Shown: piece after piece, positions 49,432 to 58,683 of the stretch
Numbering within the stretch: position 1 is the first letter of the stretch
Layout: each line of letters begins with the position of its first letter
Assembly (NCBI RefSeq): GCF_012641405.1
Contig: NZ_JABAII010000003.1
Location: forward strand, 248,001-312,000
Direction: 5' to 3'
DNA from: Rhizobium sp. P40RR-XXII
GTDB lineage: Bacteria > Pseudomonadota > Alphaproteobacteria > Rhizobiales > Rhizobiaceae
Length of the DNA: 64,000 bases
The notes under the pieces: model-generated
The model's database searches: none
What the model was told of the DNA's origin: nothing
Seen by the model: only the letters and a program-made list of their open reading frames with translations
Position numbers and translations under genes: made by a program

Positions 49432-50421
49432 ATGAAAATTGCCAAGTCACTTTTGTCCCGCCGCAGCTTTGCCGGACTTGCCGGTGCTGCCGTCATCGCC
49501 ATGGCGATGCCCATGCAGTCCTTCGCGGCCGACGTGACCATCCCGATCATCGTCAAGGATACGACATCCTTCTACTGGCAGATCGTTCTTGCCGGCGCTC
49601 GCCAGGCAGGCAAGGATCTCGGCGTGAAGGTGCCGGAGCTGGGCGCTCAATCGGAATCCGACATTAACGGTCAGATCAGCATTCTCGAAAACGCAGTGGC
49701 CGGCAAGCCGGCCGCCGTGGTTATCTCGCCGACCGAGTTCAAGGCGCTCGGCAAGCCCGTGGATGAAGCCGCCAAGTCCGTGCCGGTCGTCGGCATCGAC
49801 TCCGGCGCCGATTCCAAGTCCTTCGTCTCGTTCCTGACCACCGACAACGTCCAGGGCGGCCGCATCGCCGCTGATGGCCTTGCCGCCGCAATCAAGGGCA
49901 TGACCGGCAAGGAAGAGGGTGAGATCGCCATCATCACCAGCTTGCCCGGCGTCGGCTCTCTCGATCAGCGTCGTCAGGGCTTCCTGGAAGAGGTCAAGAG
50001 CAAGTATCCTGGCCTCAAGGTCGTTGCCGACAAGTATGCCGATGGTCAGGCAACCACCGGCCTCAACATCATGACCGACTTGATCACCGCCAATCCGAAG
50101 CTCGTCGGCGTCTTCGCCTCCAACCTGATCATGGCACAGGGTGTGGGCCAGGCGATCGCCGAAAACAAGCTCGGCGACAAGATCAAGGTCATCGGCTTCG
50201 ACAATGACGACAAGACCGTCGGCTTCCTGAAGTCAGGCGTTCTTGCCGGTCTCGTGGTGCAGGACCCCTATCGTATGGGCTATGACGGCATCAAGACGGC
50301 GCTCGCCGCTTCCAAGAAGGAAAAGGTCGCGGCCAATGTCGATACCGGCGCCAACCTCGTCACCAAGGCGAACATGAGCGATCCGAAGATCGACGCCCTG
50401 TTGAACCCGAAGGTCAAGTAA
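49432..50421 (+). CDS. Sugar ABC importer, ribose-type binding protein
   Basis: This 329-residue periplasmic binding protein of the RbsB/Peripla_BP_4 family has a signal peptide (residues 1-32, with SRRSFAG and a PMQSFAAD cleavage region). Typical segments include QISILENAVAGKPAAVVISP and IKVIGFDNDDKTVGFLKSG. GAGGAGAAGCAG precedes the ATG. It lies 172 bases after the reductase gene and before a strong terminator-like hairpin, so it should be made in excess over the downstream transporter genes. The ligand is probably a monosaccharide. Confidence 0.92.
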   Translation: MKIAKSLLSRRSFAGLAGAAVIAMAMPMQSFAADVTIPIIVKDTTSFYWQIVLAGARQAGKDLGVKVPELGAQSESDINGQISILENAVAGKPAAVVISPTEFKALGKPVDEAAKSVPVVGIDSGADSKSFVSFLTTDNVQGGRIAADGLAAAIKGMTGKEEGEIAIITSLPGVGSLDQRRQGFLEEVKSKYPGLKVVADKYADGQATTGLNIMTDLITANPKLVGVFASNLIMAQGVGQAIAENKLGDKIKVIGFDNDDKTVGFLKSGVLAGLVVQDPYRMGYDGIKTALAASKKEKVAANVDTGANLVTKANMSDPKIDALLNPKVK

Positions 50422-50428
50422 GCTTTGA

Positions 50429-50460
50429 GGCCGCGCCCGAGGGATCGGGCGCGGCCTTTT
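50429..50460 (+). terminator. Strong intrinsic terminator/attenuator inside the sugar operon
   Basis: A perfect 12-bp stem GGCCGCGCCCGA/TCGGGCGCGGCC with a GGGA loop is followed by TTTT. It starts 7 bases after the binding-protein stop and lies 47 bases before the ATPase ATG. It would reduce transcription into the ATPase and permease genes. Confidence 0.85.
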
Positions 50461-50507
50461 CGTCTGGCCGCGCGGAGGCGGCCGCGATGCGAGAGGGAGG
50501 AGACGTT

Positions 50508-52058
50508 ATGACGAGCCTTGAAGAAATCAGCCATCGGCACGATGACACCGTCAAAACGGAAGCAAACCGCATTCCGGCCGGCTCGCCCATCCTTGAACTT
50601 AAAGGGCTGCAGAAACGCTACGGCTTCGTCGAGGCGCTGAAGCCCGCGACCGTCACGTTTCTGGCCGGCGAAATTCATGCCATCGTCGGCGAAAACGGTG
50701 CCGGCAAATCGACGCTCATCAAGCTCCTGACCGGAGTGATCACGAGAACGTCTGGCGAAATCTTCTGGTGCGGCCATCCCGTCGCGCTCGCAACGCCCAA
50801 TGAGGCGATCGCCCGCGGCATCAATGCCGTGCATCAGGAAGTGGTGCTTTGCCCGCACTTGACGGTCGCGGCCAATCTGTTCCTGGGCGATGAAGTCAAT
50901 CGCTTCGGCCTCATGCGCAAGAAGCAGATGGTGGCCATGGCGCAGACCGTGCTCGACGATCTCGGCTTCGGATTGCCGGCCGGCGAACTCTTGAGCTCGC
51001 TCACGATCGGCCAGCAGCAGCTGGTCGCGACCGCAAGGGCTGCGATGCGCGGCACGCAGTTCCTGATTTTCGACGAGCCGACCGCCTATCTCACCCGCCA
51101 GGAATCGGCGCAATTGTTCAAGCTGATCCGCCGCTTGCAGGGCGAGGGCGTGACGATCGTCTATATCAGCCATCGCATGGAAGAGGTGTTCGAGCTGGCC
51201 GATCGCGTTTCCGTCCTGCGCGACGGCACGCATGTCGGCACCCGCACGATTGCCGAAACCAACGACGACGAATTGATCAAGCTGATGATCAATCGTTCCA
51301 TCGAGCAGATCTACCACAAGGAAGACATCCCGATCGGCGAAACCATCCTGGAAACGCGGGGTCTTTCCGGTCCGGGTTTCGAGGATGTCTCGCTGACTGT
51401 CCGCGCCGGCGAGATCGTCGGGCTCTACGGGCTGATCGGTGCCGGGCGCAGCGAGTTTGCCCTCGGGCTCTATGGCCGCCAGCCCGTCTCGGCGGGGGAA
51501 ATCCATTGGCAGGGGCGCAAAGTCAATATCCGCAGCGAACGCGACGCAATGGAACTCGGTATCGCTCTTGCGCCGGAAAGCCGCCGCGATCAGGGGCTCT
51601 GCCTCAACCTGCCGATTGGCCTCAATATCAATCTGCCGGTGTTTAGGCGGTTGAGCCACGGGCCGATCATCAACAACAAGAGCGAAGCTGCGAACGCCGA
51701 CAAGCAGATCCGCGATCTCAGCATCAAGACACCGAGCAGGCGGGTTCTGGTCTCCGCCATGTCGGGCGGCAACCAGCAGAAGGTCGTCATCGGCAAATGG
51801 CTAAGCTACGGCGCCAAGCTGTTTATCTTCGACGAGCCCACGGTCGGCGTCGATGTCGGGACCAAGGCGGAGATCTACCGGCTGTTCGCCAAGCTGCTTC
51901 GCGATGGCGCGGGTATCATCGTCATCTCATCCTATCTGCCGGAGGTCTACGAGCTCGCCGATCGCCTGCACGTCTTCCGCCACGGCCAGCTGGTCGCCAG
52001 CCATGATTTCCATGCGGCAACGCATGAGGAAGTCCTCGGCGAGGCGATCGGCGTCTGA
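50508..52058 (+). CDS. Sugar ABC importer, ribose-type double ATPase
   Basis: This 516-residue protein has two ABC domains in the RbsA/XylG style. Domain 1 has GENGAGKST, TIGQQQLVATARA and IFDEPTAYLT; domain 2 has GLIGAGRSE in place of Walker A, which is usual for this family, SGGNQQKVV and IFDEPTVGVD. The ATG at 50508 follows GAGGGAGGAGACG. It pairs with the permease downstream. It has a hydrophilic N-terminal extension of about 25 residues, with an unusual EEISHRHDD segment. Confidence 0.93.
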   Translation: MTSLEEISHRHDDTVKTEANRIPAGSPILELKGLQKRYGFVEALKPATVTFLAGEIHAIVGENGAGKSTLIKLLTGVITRTSGEIFWCGHPVALATPNEAIARGINAVHQEVVLCPHLTVAANLFLGDEVNRFGLMRKKQMVAMAQTVLDDLGFGLPAGELLSSLTIGQQQLVATARAAMRGTQFLIFDEPTAYLTRQESAQLFKLIRRLQGEGVTIVYISHRMEEVFELADRVSVLRDGTHVGTRTIAETNDDELIKLMINRSIEQIYHKEDIPIGETILETRGLSGPGFEDVSLTVRAGEIVGLYGLIGAGRSEFALGLYGRQPVSAGEIHWQGRKVNIRSERDAMELGIALAPESRRDQGLCLNLPIGLNINLPVFRRLSHGPIINNKSEAANADKQIRDLSIKTPSRRVLVSAMSGGNQQKVVIGKWLSYGAKLFIFDEPTVGVDVGTKAEIYRLFAKLLRDGAGIIVISSYLPEVYELADRLHVFRHGQLVASHDFHAATHEEVLGEAIGV

Positions 52059-52092
52059 ACAACAAGCAAGTCGAAAGAGGGAGAACAACAAA

Positions 52093-53064
52093 ATGGCCGC
52101 GAATACGACAGAAGGCCCCACGGTTGCGCCGCGGCGCAAGATGAACATCCTCTTCAGCCTGACGCTGATCCTGCTCCTGCTGGCGCTCTGGGTTCTCCTG
52201 GGCTTCTGGACAGACAAGTTCTGGACGCCGCTCAACATCACCAACCTGGCGCGTCAGGGGTCGATGACGGCCATTCTTGCCCTGGGGCAGACCTTCGTCA
52301 TTATCACTGCGGGCATCGACCTATCCGTCGGCGCGATCGTCGGCTTTTGCACCGTCATCATCGCCTGGCTGCTGCAGGCCGGGTTTCCGGTCTGGGCCGC
52401 CATCCTCATTACCCTGCTGTTCGGGGTCCTGATCGGGGCATTCCACGGCTTCGGTATCGTGCGGATGGGCTTGCCGCCATTCATCATCACGCTGGCGACA
52501 CTGACGTCGCTGCGCGGCATCGGCCTGCTCATTACCAACGGTGCGACCATCAATATCGTCAATGACGATTTCACCAATTTCGCCGTTTCGGACTTCCTGG
52601 GGATTCCCAGTCTATTCTGGATGGTGATCCTGGTGGCGATTCCAGCCGTGATTTTCCTGCATCTGAGCCGCTGGGGCCGCTACCTTTTCGCCGTCGGCTC
52701 CAATCGCGAAGCAGCCCGGCTTTCCGGTGTCAACGTCAACGGCATGATCTACCTCGCCTATATCCTGTCGGGTACCTGCGCCGCCTTCGTCGGCGTTCTG
52801 CTTGCCTCGCGCATCGCGATCGGCAATGCCACCCAGGCCGATGGCTGGGAACTGCAGGCGATCGCTTCGTCGGTCATCGGCGGAACCAGCCTGTTCGGCG
52901 CGGTCGGCTCCGTCTATGGCCCGCTGATCGGCGCCTTCATCCTGGCGACCATCAACAACGGCGCCAACCTCCTGAACCTGAATTCCTTCTGGCAGCGCAT
53001 CATCACCGGTGCCCTGATCATCGTTATCGTCTATTTCGATCAGTTACGCCGCCGGCGACTTTAA
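52093..53064 (+). CDS. Sugar ABC importer, ribose-type permease
   Basis: This 323-residue BPD_transp_2 permease has about eight to ten membrane helices. It shows the family segments QTFVIITAGIDLSVGAIVGF near 68-87 and AVGSNREAARLSGVNVN near 201-217. The start at 52093 follows GAAAGAGGGAGAACAACAAA; a longer frame inside the ATPase gene is a shadow. It is the last gene of the operon; two palindromic repeats follow it. Confidence 0.92.
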   Translation: MAANTTEGPTVAPRRKMNILFSLTLILLLLALWVLLGFWTDKFWTPLNITNLARQGSMTAILALGQTFVIITAGIDLSVGAIVGFCTVIIAWLLQAGFPVWAAILITLLFGVLIGAFHGFGIVRMGLPPFIITLATLTSLRGIGLLITNGATINIVNDDFTNFAVSDFLGIPSLFWMVILVAIPAVIFLHLSRWGRYLFAVGSNREAARLSGVNVNGMIYLAYILSGTCAAFVGVLLASRIAIGNATQADGWELQAIASSVIGGTSLFGAVGSVYGPLIGAFILATINNGANLLNLNSFWQRIITGALIIVIVYFDQLRRRRL

Positions 53065-53086
53065 TTTGTTGCCGCCGGTCCGGAGG

Positions 53087-53139
53087 CTAGAGCCGGATGA
53101 TTTTAGGTCTGTTCGACCTAAAATCTGAATCCGCTCTAG
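53087..53139. repeat. Long palindromic repeat with CTAGAG/CTCTAG ends
   Basis: The 53-base element opens with CTAGAGCCGGATG and closes with AATCCGCTCTAG. A perfect 10-bp inner stem ATTTTAGGTC/GACCTAAAAT surrounds a TGTTC loop. It lies 22 bases after the permease stop and could end transcription. The sequence type is common between genes in Rhizobium. Confidence 0.8.
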
Positions 53140-53151
53140 AATCAAAGAAGG

Positions 53152-53203
53152 AGAGCGTGATGTCGTCCGAAAACCGCCTACACTTTTCAGCATCACATCT
53201 AGG
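53152..53203. repeat. Second palindromic repeat, AGAGCGTGATG type
   Basis: An imperfect palindrome runs from AGAGCGTGATG to CATCACATCTAG with the middle CGTCCGAAAACCGC and CACTTTTCAG. It belongs to a second Rhizobium repeat type that usually reads as AGAGC(A/G)TGATG...CTCTAG. It lies directly after the first element and 6 bases before the end of exoZ. Confidence 0.7.
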
Positions 53204-53209
53204 CCGCTA

Positions 53210-54214
53210 TCAGGCTGGCGAGGGGCGGACCCTTCGCCAGCTGAAGTTCCTCAACAGATTGCGCAGGGGCTTTTCGACCAGCTCGTAGGCACATATGCCG
53301 AGCACGGTGCCCGCAATAGCGCCCACGAAAGCGACCACATCGGAAGGGATCGGTGTCGATGTCGCGAGCTTTACCACGACAGAGATTGCCAGCGTATGCC
53401 ACAGATAGATGGAGTAGGAGCCGTTGCCGAGATAGGTGAGCGGCGCAATCTGCGGCAGCCTGCCGCCGCGCTCGACCGAAACCATGCCAAGTACCAGCGC
53501 CACGGCAAGCGGACCGCAGGTTATCTCGTTGAATTCGAGGCTGAGAATTTCAATGGCTGCAAAACCGCCAATCGCGGCGACCATGAGCGCAAGGCCGAGG
53601 CGGAATCCGGGGATATTTCCCTTCAGCCAGAGCTGTCCGAGAACCGCACCGGCTACGAATTCGAGAATGATCGGCCTCGTATAGGTAACGAGCAACGGTG
53701 ATTGCGGGTGGATGACCGCGCCGACGATGACGAAGGCGAGAAAGACGCCGATCAGGCTGCCGAGACGCAGGCGCCGCGGCAGGAACAGGCAGGCCGCGAA
53801 GATGACATAAAAGAACATCTCGAAGTTCAAGGTCCATCCCTGAACCAGGACCGGCCAGATCTCGTTGCTATCGTTTGGCGAGCGGACCGGAATGAACAGC
53901 AGCGAGCCGAGAATATGGCTTGCCGTCAGCTTCAGGTTCGGAAACAGGCCGACGGCTGCCCCGCCGATCATGATGGCCGTGACGATCCAGTAGGACGGCG
54001 CGATGCGCTGCAGGCGATCCAGCACGAAGCGCAGTGGCGTGACCGGACGGCGTTCGCTCATGGTCCACATGATGAAGCCGCTGATGACGAAGAAGACGTC
54101 GACGCCGGCGGCTCCGATGCGAAAATGGCCGCCGCTGCGCTCGGCGGCGTGAAAGAACACCACGGCGAGCGCGGCAAAGGCACGGAGATACTGGATACCG
54201 TAGAGTGTCTTCAT
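53210..54214 (-). CDS. exoZ: Exopolysaccharide acetyltransferase (ExoZ-like)
   Basis: This 334-residue membrane acyltransferase (Acyl_transf_3) has about ten helices. The catalytic His is in VVFFHAAERSGGHF near residue 22, followed by the family pattern GAAGVDVFFVISGFIMW. ExoZ adds the acetyl group to succinoglycan subunits. The ATG at 54214 overlaps the stop of exoQ by 4 bases. It ends the exo cluster on this side, as in S. meliloti, but exoB does not follow; repeats and the sugar operon do. Confidence 0.88.
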   Translation of the reverse strand: MKTLYGIQYLRAFAALAVVFFHAAERSGGHFRIGAAGVDVFFVISGFIMWTMSERRPVTPLRFVLDRLQRIAPSYWIVTAIMIGGAAVGLFPNLKLTASHILGSLLFIPVRSPNDSNEIWPVLVQGWTLNFEMFFYVIFAACLFLPRRLRLGSLIGVFLAFVIVGAVIHPQSPLLVTYTRPIILEFVAGAVLGQLWLKGNIPGFRLGLALMVAAIGGFAAIEILSLEFNEITCGPLAVALVLGMVSVERGGRLPQIAPLTYLGNGSYSIYLWHTLAISVVVKLATSTPIPSDVVAFVGAIAGTVLGICAYELVEKPLRNLLRNFSWRRVRPSPA

Positions 54215-55500
54215 GGGCCCGTGCGCGGCTCCCAGTTTACAGGCGTCGCGAACTGCATCGGGTCATCACTGGCAGGCAGTGGTGCGTTTACACGCGCTCG
54301 CATGGAGAGCTTCCCTGCCGTGAAATAGAACAGGAAGGAGCCGACATGGTACGGATTGAGAATATCGATCTCCACGAAAGAGCGGATCAGCAACAGGGTA
54401 GCGACACCCAGGAGGATGTAGGATTCATCGTTTCTGATATCGCTGAGGAAGCGGCTGATATGGCCGATGAAGGCGGTCAGCAGGATCGAGGCGAGCAGGA
54501 ACACGCCGATGAGCCCAGTTTCCACCGCGGTTTCGATATAGGTATTGTGGAAATGGAAGCCTGCGCGTGAGGCGATGAAAAACTCATCCCAAAGCCGCTC
54601 GGGCTCGGAGAAGCCCTGGACCCAATAGGCCTGATAGCCCACCCCGAAGAAGAGGTTCTGCTGTGCGGCGGCGATGCCCTGCTGCCAAAGATAGGTGCGT
54701 CCTGTGAGCGTGGAATCCTTGCCGAAGGCGCCGAGTACAAGGTCGACCGCGCCGAGATAGACGCCGGCGACTGCGAGGACGACGCCGGAGATGGCCACGG
54801 TCACAAACAGCCTTTTGCGTTGCTTGGGCGACAGGAACAGGATGGCGCGCAGGCTCATGCACAAGGCCACGACCAGCCCGGTCGTCAGCACCGAAGTCGC
54901 CGATTGCGAGGCAAGCAGGCAATAGGCGGATAGTAGGCCGGCAATTCCCGCGCCCAGCAGCCAGATTCGCCGTTCGCCAAGAACGAAGACGGCGGTAAAG
55001 GCGAAATAGATGCCGATCGAGGCATAAAAGCCGAGCTGGTTCTTGGAGTCGAAGGCGCCGACGAAGCTGTAGGTTCCGTCGATCGGATCATAAGCGTAAT
55101 AGCCGAACAGGATCGAATAGATGAGCACGATGCCGGTGCCGGCGATCGCGCCGCGCGCCAGCGTGCGGATATCGAGCGTGCGCATGGCGACCAGGGCGCA
55201 GAAGATATGCGTCATATACTGGATCGCCGCGCGCGCCGTCACGGAGGGCACGACCGACCAGAAGATCGACAGGCAGGTGAAGATGCCGAAGGCGAAAAGC
55301 CAGAGCTGCCTCTGGTAGCTGCCGAGCACGTTGCGATAGTCGATCATGACCAGCGGGAACCAGAGCAGGTAATAGAGCAGGATCGAAGGCTGGCCGAAAC
55401 GCGAGGAGTAGGCGAAGACGAAGAAGGACAGAGCAATCGCCACCGTGCCATAGGTGACGTTGCTGCCTGGACGGACGAAGATCGATTTGGCTATCCGCAT
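54211..55500 (-). CDS. exoQ: Exopolysaccharide polymerase (ExoQ-like)
   Basis: This 429-residue membrane protein has about eleven helices and the O-antigen ligase/Wzy_C pattern, with a large periplasmic loop near 270-330 (TLTGRTYLWQQGIAAAQQNL, HNTYIETAVETGLIG). ExoQ polymerises succinoglycan repeat units into long chains in the periplasm. AAGGGAAATCG precedes the ATG at 55500. The gene follows exoF by 9 bases and overlaps exoZ. Confidence 0.9.
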   Translation of the reverse strand: MRIAKSIFVRPGSNVTYGTVAIALSFFVFAYSSRFGQPSILLYYLLWFPLVMIDYRNVLGSYQRQLWLFAFGIFTCLSIFWSVVPSVTARAAIQYMTHIFCALVAMRTLDIRTLARGAIAGTGIVLIYSILFGYYAYDPIDGTYSFVGAFDSKNQLGFYASIGIYFAFTAVFVLGERRIWLLGAGIAGLLSAYCLLASQSATSVLTTGLVVALCMSLRAILFLSPKQRKRLFVTVAISGVVLAVAGVYLGAVDLVLGAFGKDSTLTGRTYLWQQGIAAAQQNLFFGVGYQAYWVQGFSEPERLWDEFFIASRAGFHFHNTYIETAVETGLIGVFLLASILLTAFIGHISRFLSDIRNDESYILLGVATLLLIRSFVEIDILNPYHVGSFLFYFTAGKLSMRARVNAPLPASDDPMQFATPVNWEPRTGP

Positions 55501-55509
55501 CGATTTCCC

Positions 55510-56784
55510 TTATCGCATGGCAAGACCGGTGCTGACCTTGATGAGGTCACCGGGCAATACCTGCGTATTTTCCTGGGCCTGGATTTCCTTCGACTGCCCG
55601 TTCTCGTCGCGAATGATCGTGTAGGTGATGCTCACACTCTGGCCGCTGGGATCGAGGTTGCTTGCATCCGAGGATTGGGCAAGCGCTTCCTGCATCAGCG
55701 ACTGGCTGGTCGAGAGCTTCAGCTGCAGGGTTTCCAGCTGTGTATCGGTATCCTGCATATCTTTCGCCAGCGAGCTCTGCCAGTCGTTATGCACCGTATT
55801 CTCGTCCTGGGTGGCCTTGTTGATGTCCTGCTTGGCTTTCAGCGACGCCGTTTCCGTATCGAGAAGGGTGGCCTCCAGATCGGATGCGCGCTGTTCCGCG
55901 GAGATCCGGCGGGAGGCAAGTTCAAGCCCCCGTTCGGCCAGGCTTTCGACCTTGTCGCGGTCGGCCTTTGCCAATTCCAGCTGACGGCTCTGCGTATCGT
56001 TCTTTTTCGAAAGCGCTTCGACCTCGTTCTGCAGAAGGGTTTTCAGATCTTCCAGGGTCTGCAGCTGGTTCCTCATGCGCTCGCTGCGGGTCTGCATCAG
56101 CGCCCGCTCGCTTGCAAGCACACTTTCCGCTTGCGGCGTTTGCTTGAGTTCCGGAGGAACCTCGATTTCGTCCTTGCCAGCCAATTCGGCCAGCAGGCGC
56201 GCCTTGCGCATCAGAAGGCGGCCGCGCTCGGCCATGTAGACGACGGCGTCGCCCTTTGCATTGATGAAATCCCGTGCGAAACGCTGCCCGGCATCGGCGC
56301 GACGCATGCCGCCGCCAAGGCTGACGGCCTTGAGTACGGTGAGATTGGGCGCAAAGGGATATTCGCCAGGATTCTGCACCTCGCCTGAAAGATAGATCGG
56401 GCGGAACTGGGAGAGTTCGACGGAGGCCGAGGGGCGATCACGCAGGCCGAACTGCTTCTGCAATCCGAGGCCGATGGCTTCGGCGATCTGATCCGTGGTC
56501 TTGCCCATCGCAGGCATGTCGCCGATGAAAGGAACGGAGATCGAACCCGAGGGGCCAACTGTGTAGTCGCCTGAAATCGAGGACCAGTCGCGAACGGCGC
56601 CTTCTGCGGTCTGCCATTCGGCAACGCGCACATGCAGCTTGTCCATGACGCCCAGATGATATCCGGGGAGATTGTCGGCTGAAGCCGAAACTGACGCTGC
56701 GCAAAGGCTGAGCGCGACGAAAGCTGCGCATCGAAGAGATGTATTCACGCGAACAAGCCTCTTGAAAGGCCGAAATTCAATCAT
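55510..56784 (-). CDS. exoF: Exopolysaccharide export protein (ExoF-like)
   Basis: This 424-residue protein has a signal peptide (ending VSASADN near residue 37), a polysaccharide biosynthesis/export (PES) domain at about 40-125, an SLBB-like segment (SGEVQNPGEYPFAPNLTVL) near 133-151, and a long coiled coil at about 215-345. ExoF is needed for succinoglycan synthesis and is an outer-membrane/periplasmic export component. GGGAAGATCCTGC precedes the ATG. Lies 85 bases after exoY. Confidence 0.9.
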   Translation of the reverse strand: MIEFRPFKRLVRVNTSLRCAAFVALSLCAASVSASADNLPGYHLGVMDKLHVRVAEWQTAEGAVRDWSSISGDYTVGPSGSISVPFIGDMPAMGKTTDQIAEAIGLGLQKQFGLRDRPSASVELSQFRPIYLSGEVQNPGEYPFAPNLTVLKAVSLGGGMRRADAGQRFARDFINAKGDAVVYMAERGRLLMRKARLLAELAGKDEIEVPPELKQTPQAESVLASERALMQTRSERMRNQLQTLEDLKTLLQNEVEALSKKNDTQSRQLELAKADRDKVESLAERGLELASRRISAEQRASDLEATLLDTETASLKAKQDINKATQDENTVHNDWQSSLAKDMQDTDTQLETLQLKLSTSQSLMQEALAQSSDASNLDPSGQSVSITYTIIRDENGQSKEIQAQENTQVLPGDLIKVSTGLAMR

Positions 56785-56869
56785 GCAGGATCTTCCCTGT
56801 TAGTGGTTGGCAGCCCGCCGAGCGCGGGAAAAACCGCAGGAAACGCCCCGCGGTATCTGCCGGTCATCA

Positions 56870-57550
56870 TCAATAGCTGCCGCGCGAGAGGCAGACCGCA
56901 GGAATGGTTTTGGCGATGATCATCATGTCGCTGCTGAGCGACCAGTTCTTCACATAATGCGTGTCGAAGGCGACACGGCTGGCATAGGAGACGTCGTTGC
57001 GGCCGCTGACCTGCCATAGACCGGTCAGGCCGGGGCGGGACTGCAGATAATAGATCGCGGCGGTCTCATAGAGCTCGAGCTCGTCCTCCACGACCGGCCG
57101 CGGGCCGACGATGCTCATTTCGCCGCGGATGATGTTGATCAACTGCGGCAGTTCGTCGAGGCTGAGCTTGCGCAGCACTGCGCCGACGACGGTGACGCGC
57201 GGGTCGTCCTGCAGCTTGCGCGTTGCACGCCACTCTTCCATCGCCTTCGGATTGGCTTGCAGATGGGCCTGCAGAACCTTGTCGCCGTTGACGACCATGG
57301 TGCGGAACTTCAGGCAGCGGAAGCTCTTGCCATTATGGCCGATGCGGCGATGGCCGTAGAAGGCAGGCCCCTGATCTGTAAGTTTCACCAGCAGCATCAG
57401 CATCAGGAAGAGCGGGCTGATGAGAACTAGAGCGGTCATTGCGGCGGAGACGTCGAAAATGCGTTTCAGTACTCCACCAGTTGGCGGAAAGACGTCGCTT
57501 CCCGCGGCGCTGAAAAAAGCCGATGTGGCCGATCTCGTCGCAGACTTCAT
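56870..57550 (-). CDS. exoY: Priming galactosyl-phosphate transferase (ExoY-like)
   Basis: This 226-residue bacterial sugar transferase moves galactose-1-phosphate from UDP-galactose to undecaprenyl phosphate, the first step of succinoglycan synthesis. It has one N-terminal membrane segment (about 33-55) and the family motifs FRCLKFRTM near 80 and LSLDELPQLINIIRGEMS near 131-148. The start at 57550 (MKSATRSATS) matches the known ExoY N-terminus and follows GGAG by 8 bases; an ATG at 57568 is in frame but has no such site. ExoX encoded upstream on the other strand restrains it. Confidence 0.93.
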   Translation of the reverse strand: MKSATRSATSAFFSAAGSDVFPPTGGVLKRIFDVSAAMTALVLISPLFLMLMLLVKLTDQGPAFYGHRRIGHNGKSFRCLKFRTMVVNGDKVLQAHLQANPKAMEEWRATRKLQDDPRVTVVGAVLRKLSLDELPQLINIIRGEMSIVGPRPVVEDELELYETAAIYYLQSRPGLTGLWQVSGRNDVSYASRVAFDTHYVKNWSLSSDMMIIAKTIPAVCLSRGSY

Positions 57551-58291
57551 AGAGAAAACTCCATTCATGTTGACGATTGGTCGGAAATTCTCGGACGCGT
57601 AATTAGTGCCGGGACGAACGGAGTGTAGGTTGGGAATTGGACTTTTTAAGCCAAATTTTTGTAGCGATATGGCATAGCGGTATATATTTACCGCATTGAT
57701 GGTGACTTGGTATAAATCAGTGATCGGGAATGGATGGGTTGTACTGTATCAAACCTCGTATAATGGCAGGGTTGATAGCTCTGCCCCCTCTTAGTCGACA
57801 GTTTCTAAGGATATTATAGGCGGTGTACAGTAAGTTGTTCATTATCATTGGTTTCAAAAGCTTCTGATCGCTCTTCCTTCAGCTACATGCTATCTTGGTG
57901 CCATCCTGACTTCTTCACAGGATATATTGCAGTGCAGCAATATTTTGCGGTGCACATACTGATGGCGGCTTTTCCAGGACTTTGTAATAAAAGTTGATTG
58001 AATTGATGAGGAAGCCAGAGGTCCGTCGCTGGCCGAACATGTAGCGATAGTTGTATGTTGTCATCATGTATCCGTATAATTGCAAAGAGAAAGATGAACA
58101 AATTCAATTGTAATTATAATCGAGGCGTAGTTTTAACGGGCGCGGCATTAGGATCGTCTCAAATCGCAACGGATTACTGTGACTTGGTTGAATCTCAATG
58201 AATCATAAAATATATTTGACTTTCAGGTCTGATAAGGGAGGAAAGACCTTGATCGCTTTTTACATGACAGCTCAGCGGGCGAGGTAAGATT
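57551..58291. promoter_or_regulatory. Regulatory region between divergent exoY and exoX
   Basis: This 741-base stretch is clearly more AT-rich than its neighbours and has no convincing gene. It should contain the promoters of exoY and exoX. A palindrome is at 57677-57694. AT-rich control regions are the usual targets of MucR/Ros-type regulators in exo genes, but no specific site could be assigned. Confidence 0.6.
57677..57694. promoter_or_regulatory. Perfect palindrome upstream of exoY
   Basis: The 18-base element GCGGTATATATTTACCGC has perfect 6-bp arms GCGGTA/TACCGC and a TATATT centre. It lies 127 bases before the exoY start codon, a typical operator position. The regulator is not known. 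Confidence 0.5.
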
Positions 58292-58582
58292 ATGTACGCG
58301 CCGCGCGTTTTTATCAGTATGTTGGGCACGCTGATCGTATTTGCTGTCGCAACATACTTTTTGACCGATTCTCTTTGGACCACATTCATCGAGACGATCA
58401 TCTGTGCCGTCCTCCTGCAGACCGGTTATTTTCTGGGCGTGCTCTATCTCGTCTGGAAGGAGCGCAAGTCGCGCCATGCACTCCTGAGCGAAGACAGCGT
58501 GCTGACGTCGGGCCAGGAGGATACGAAGATCGGCGGTCTCTCAACATCCAATTTCAAGCGCTCCGAGCCCTTCAACCCTTAA
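58292..58582 (+). CDS. exoX: Exopolysaccharide production repressor (ExoX-like)
   Basis: This 96-residue inner-membrane protein has two N-terminal helices (about 8-24 and 33-53) with the ExoX pattern TDSLWTTFIETIICAVLLQ and a short hydrophilic tail. ExoX lowers succinoglycan output after transcription, probably by acting on ExoY; the exoX to exoY ratio sets the level. GAGGTAAGATT precedes the ATG. It is divergent from exoY here. Confidence 0.88.
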   Translation: MYAPRVFISMLGTLIVFAVATYFLTDSLWTTFIETIICAVLLQTGYFLGVLYLVWKERKSRHALLSEDSVLTSGQEDTKIGGLSTSNFKRSEPFNP

Positions 58583-58683
58583 GCCGGCCTCAAGTCGGAT
58601 TGTCAGGCAGATCTTTTGCCGGTCGGGCGGTTGCCGGATCGGAGCCATGTCCTAAGTCTCCGGCAGAACCATTGGAGACTAAC

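Noticed and set aside
57883..58107. Minus-strand frame of 74 codons between exoY and exoX
   Set aside because: AT-rich noncoding composition, no ribosome-binding site and no recognisable product.
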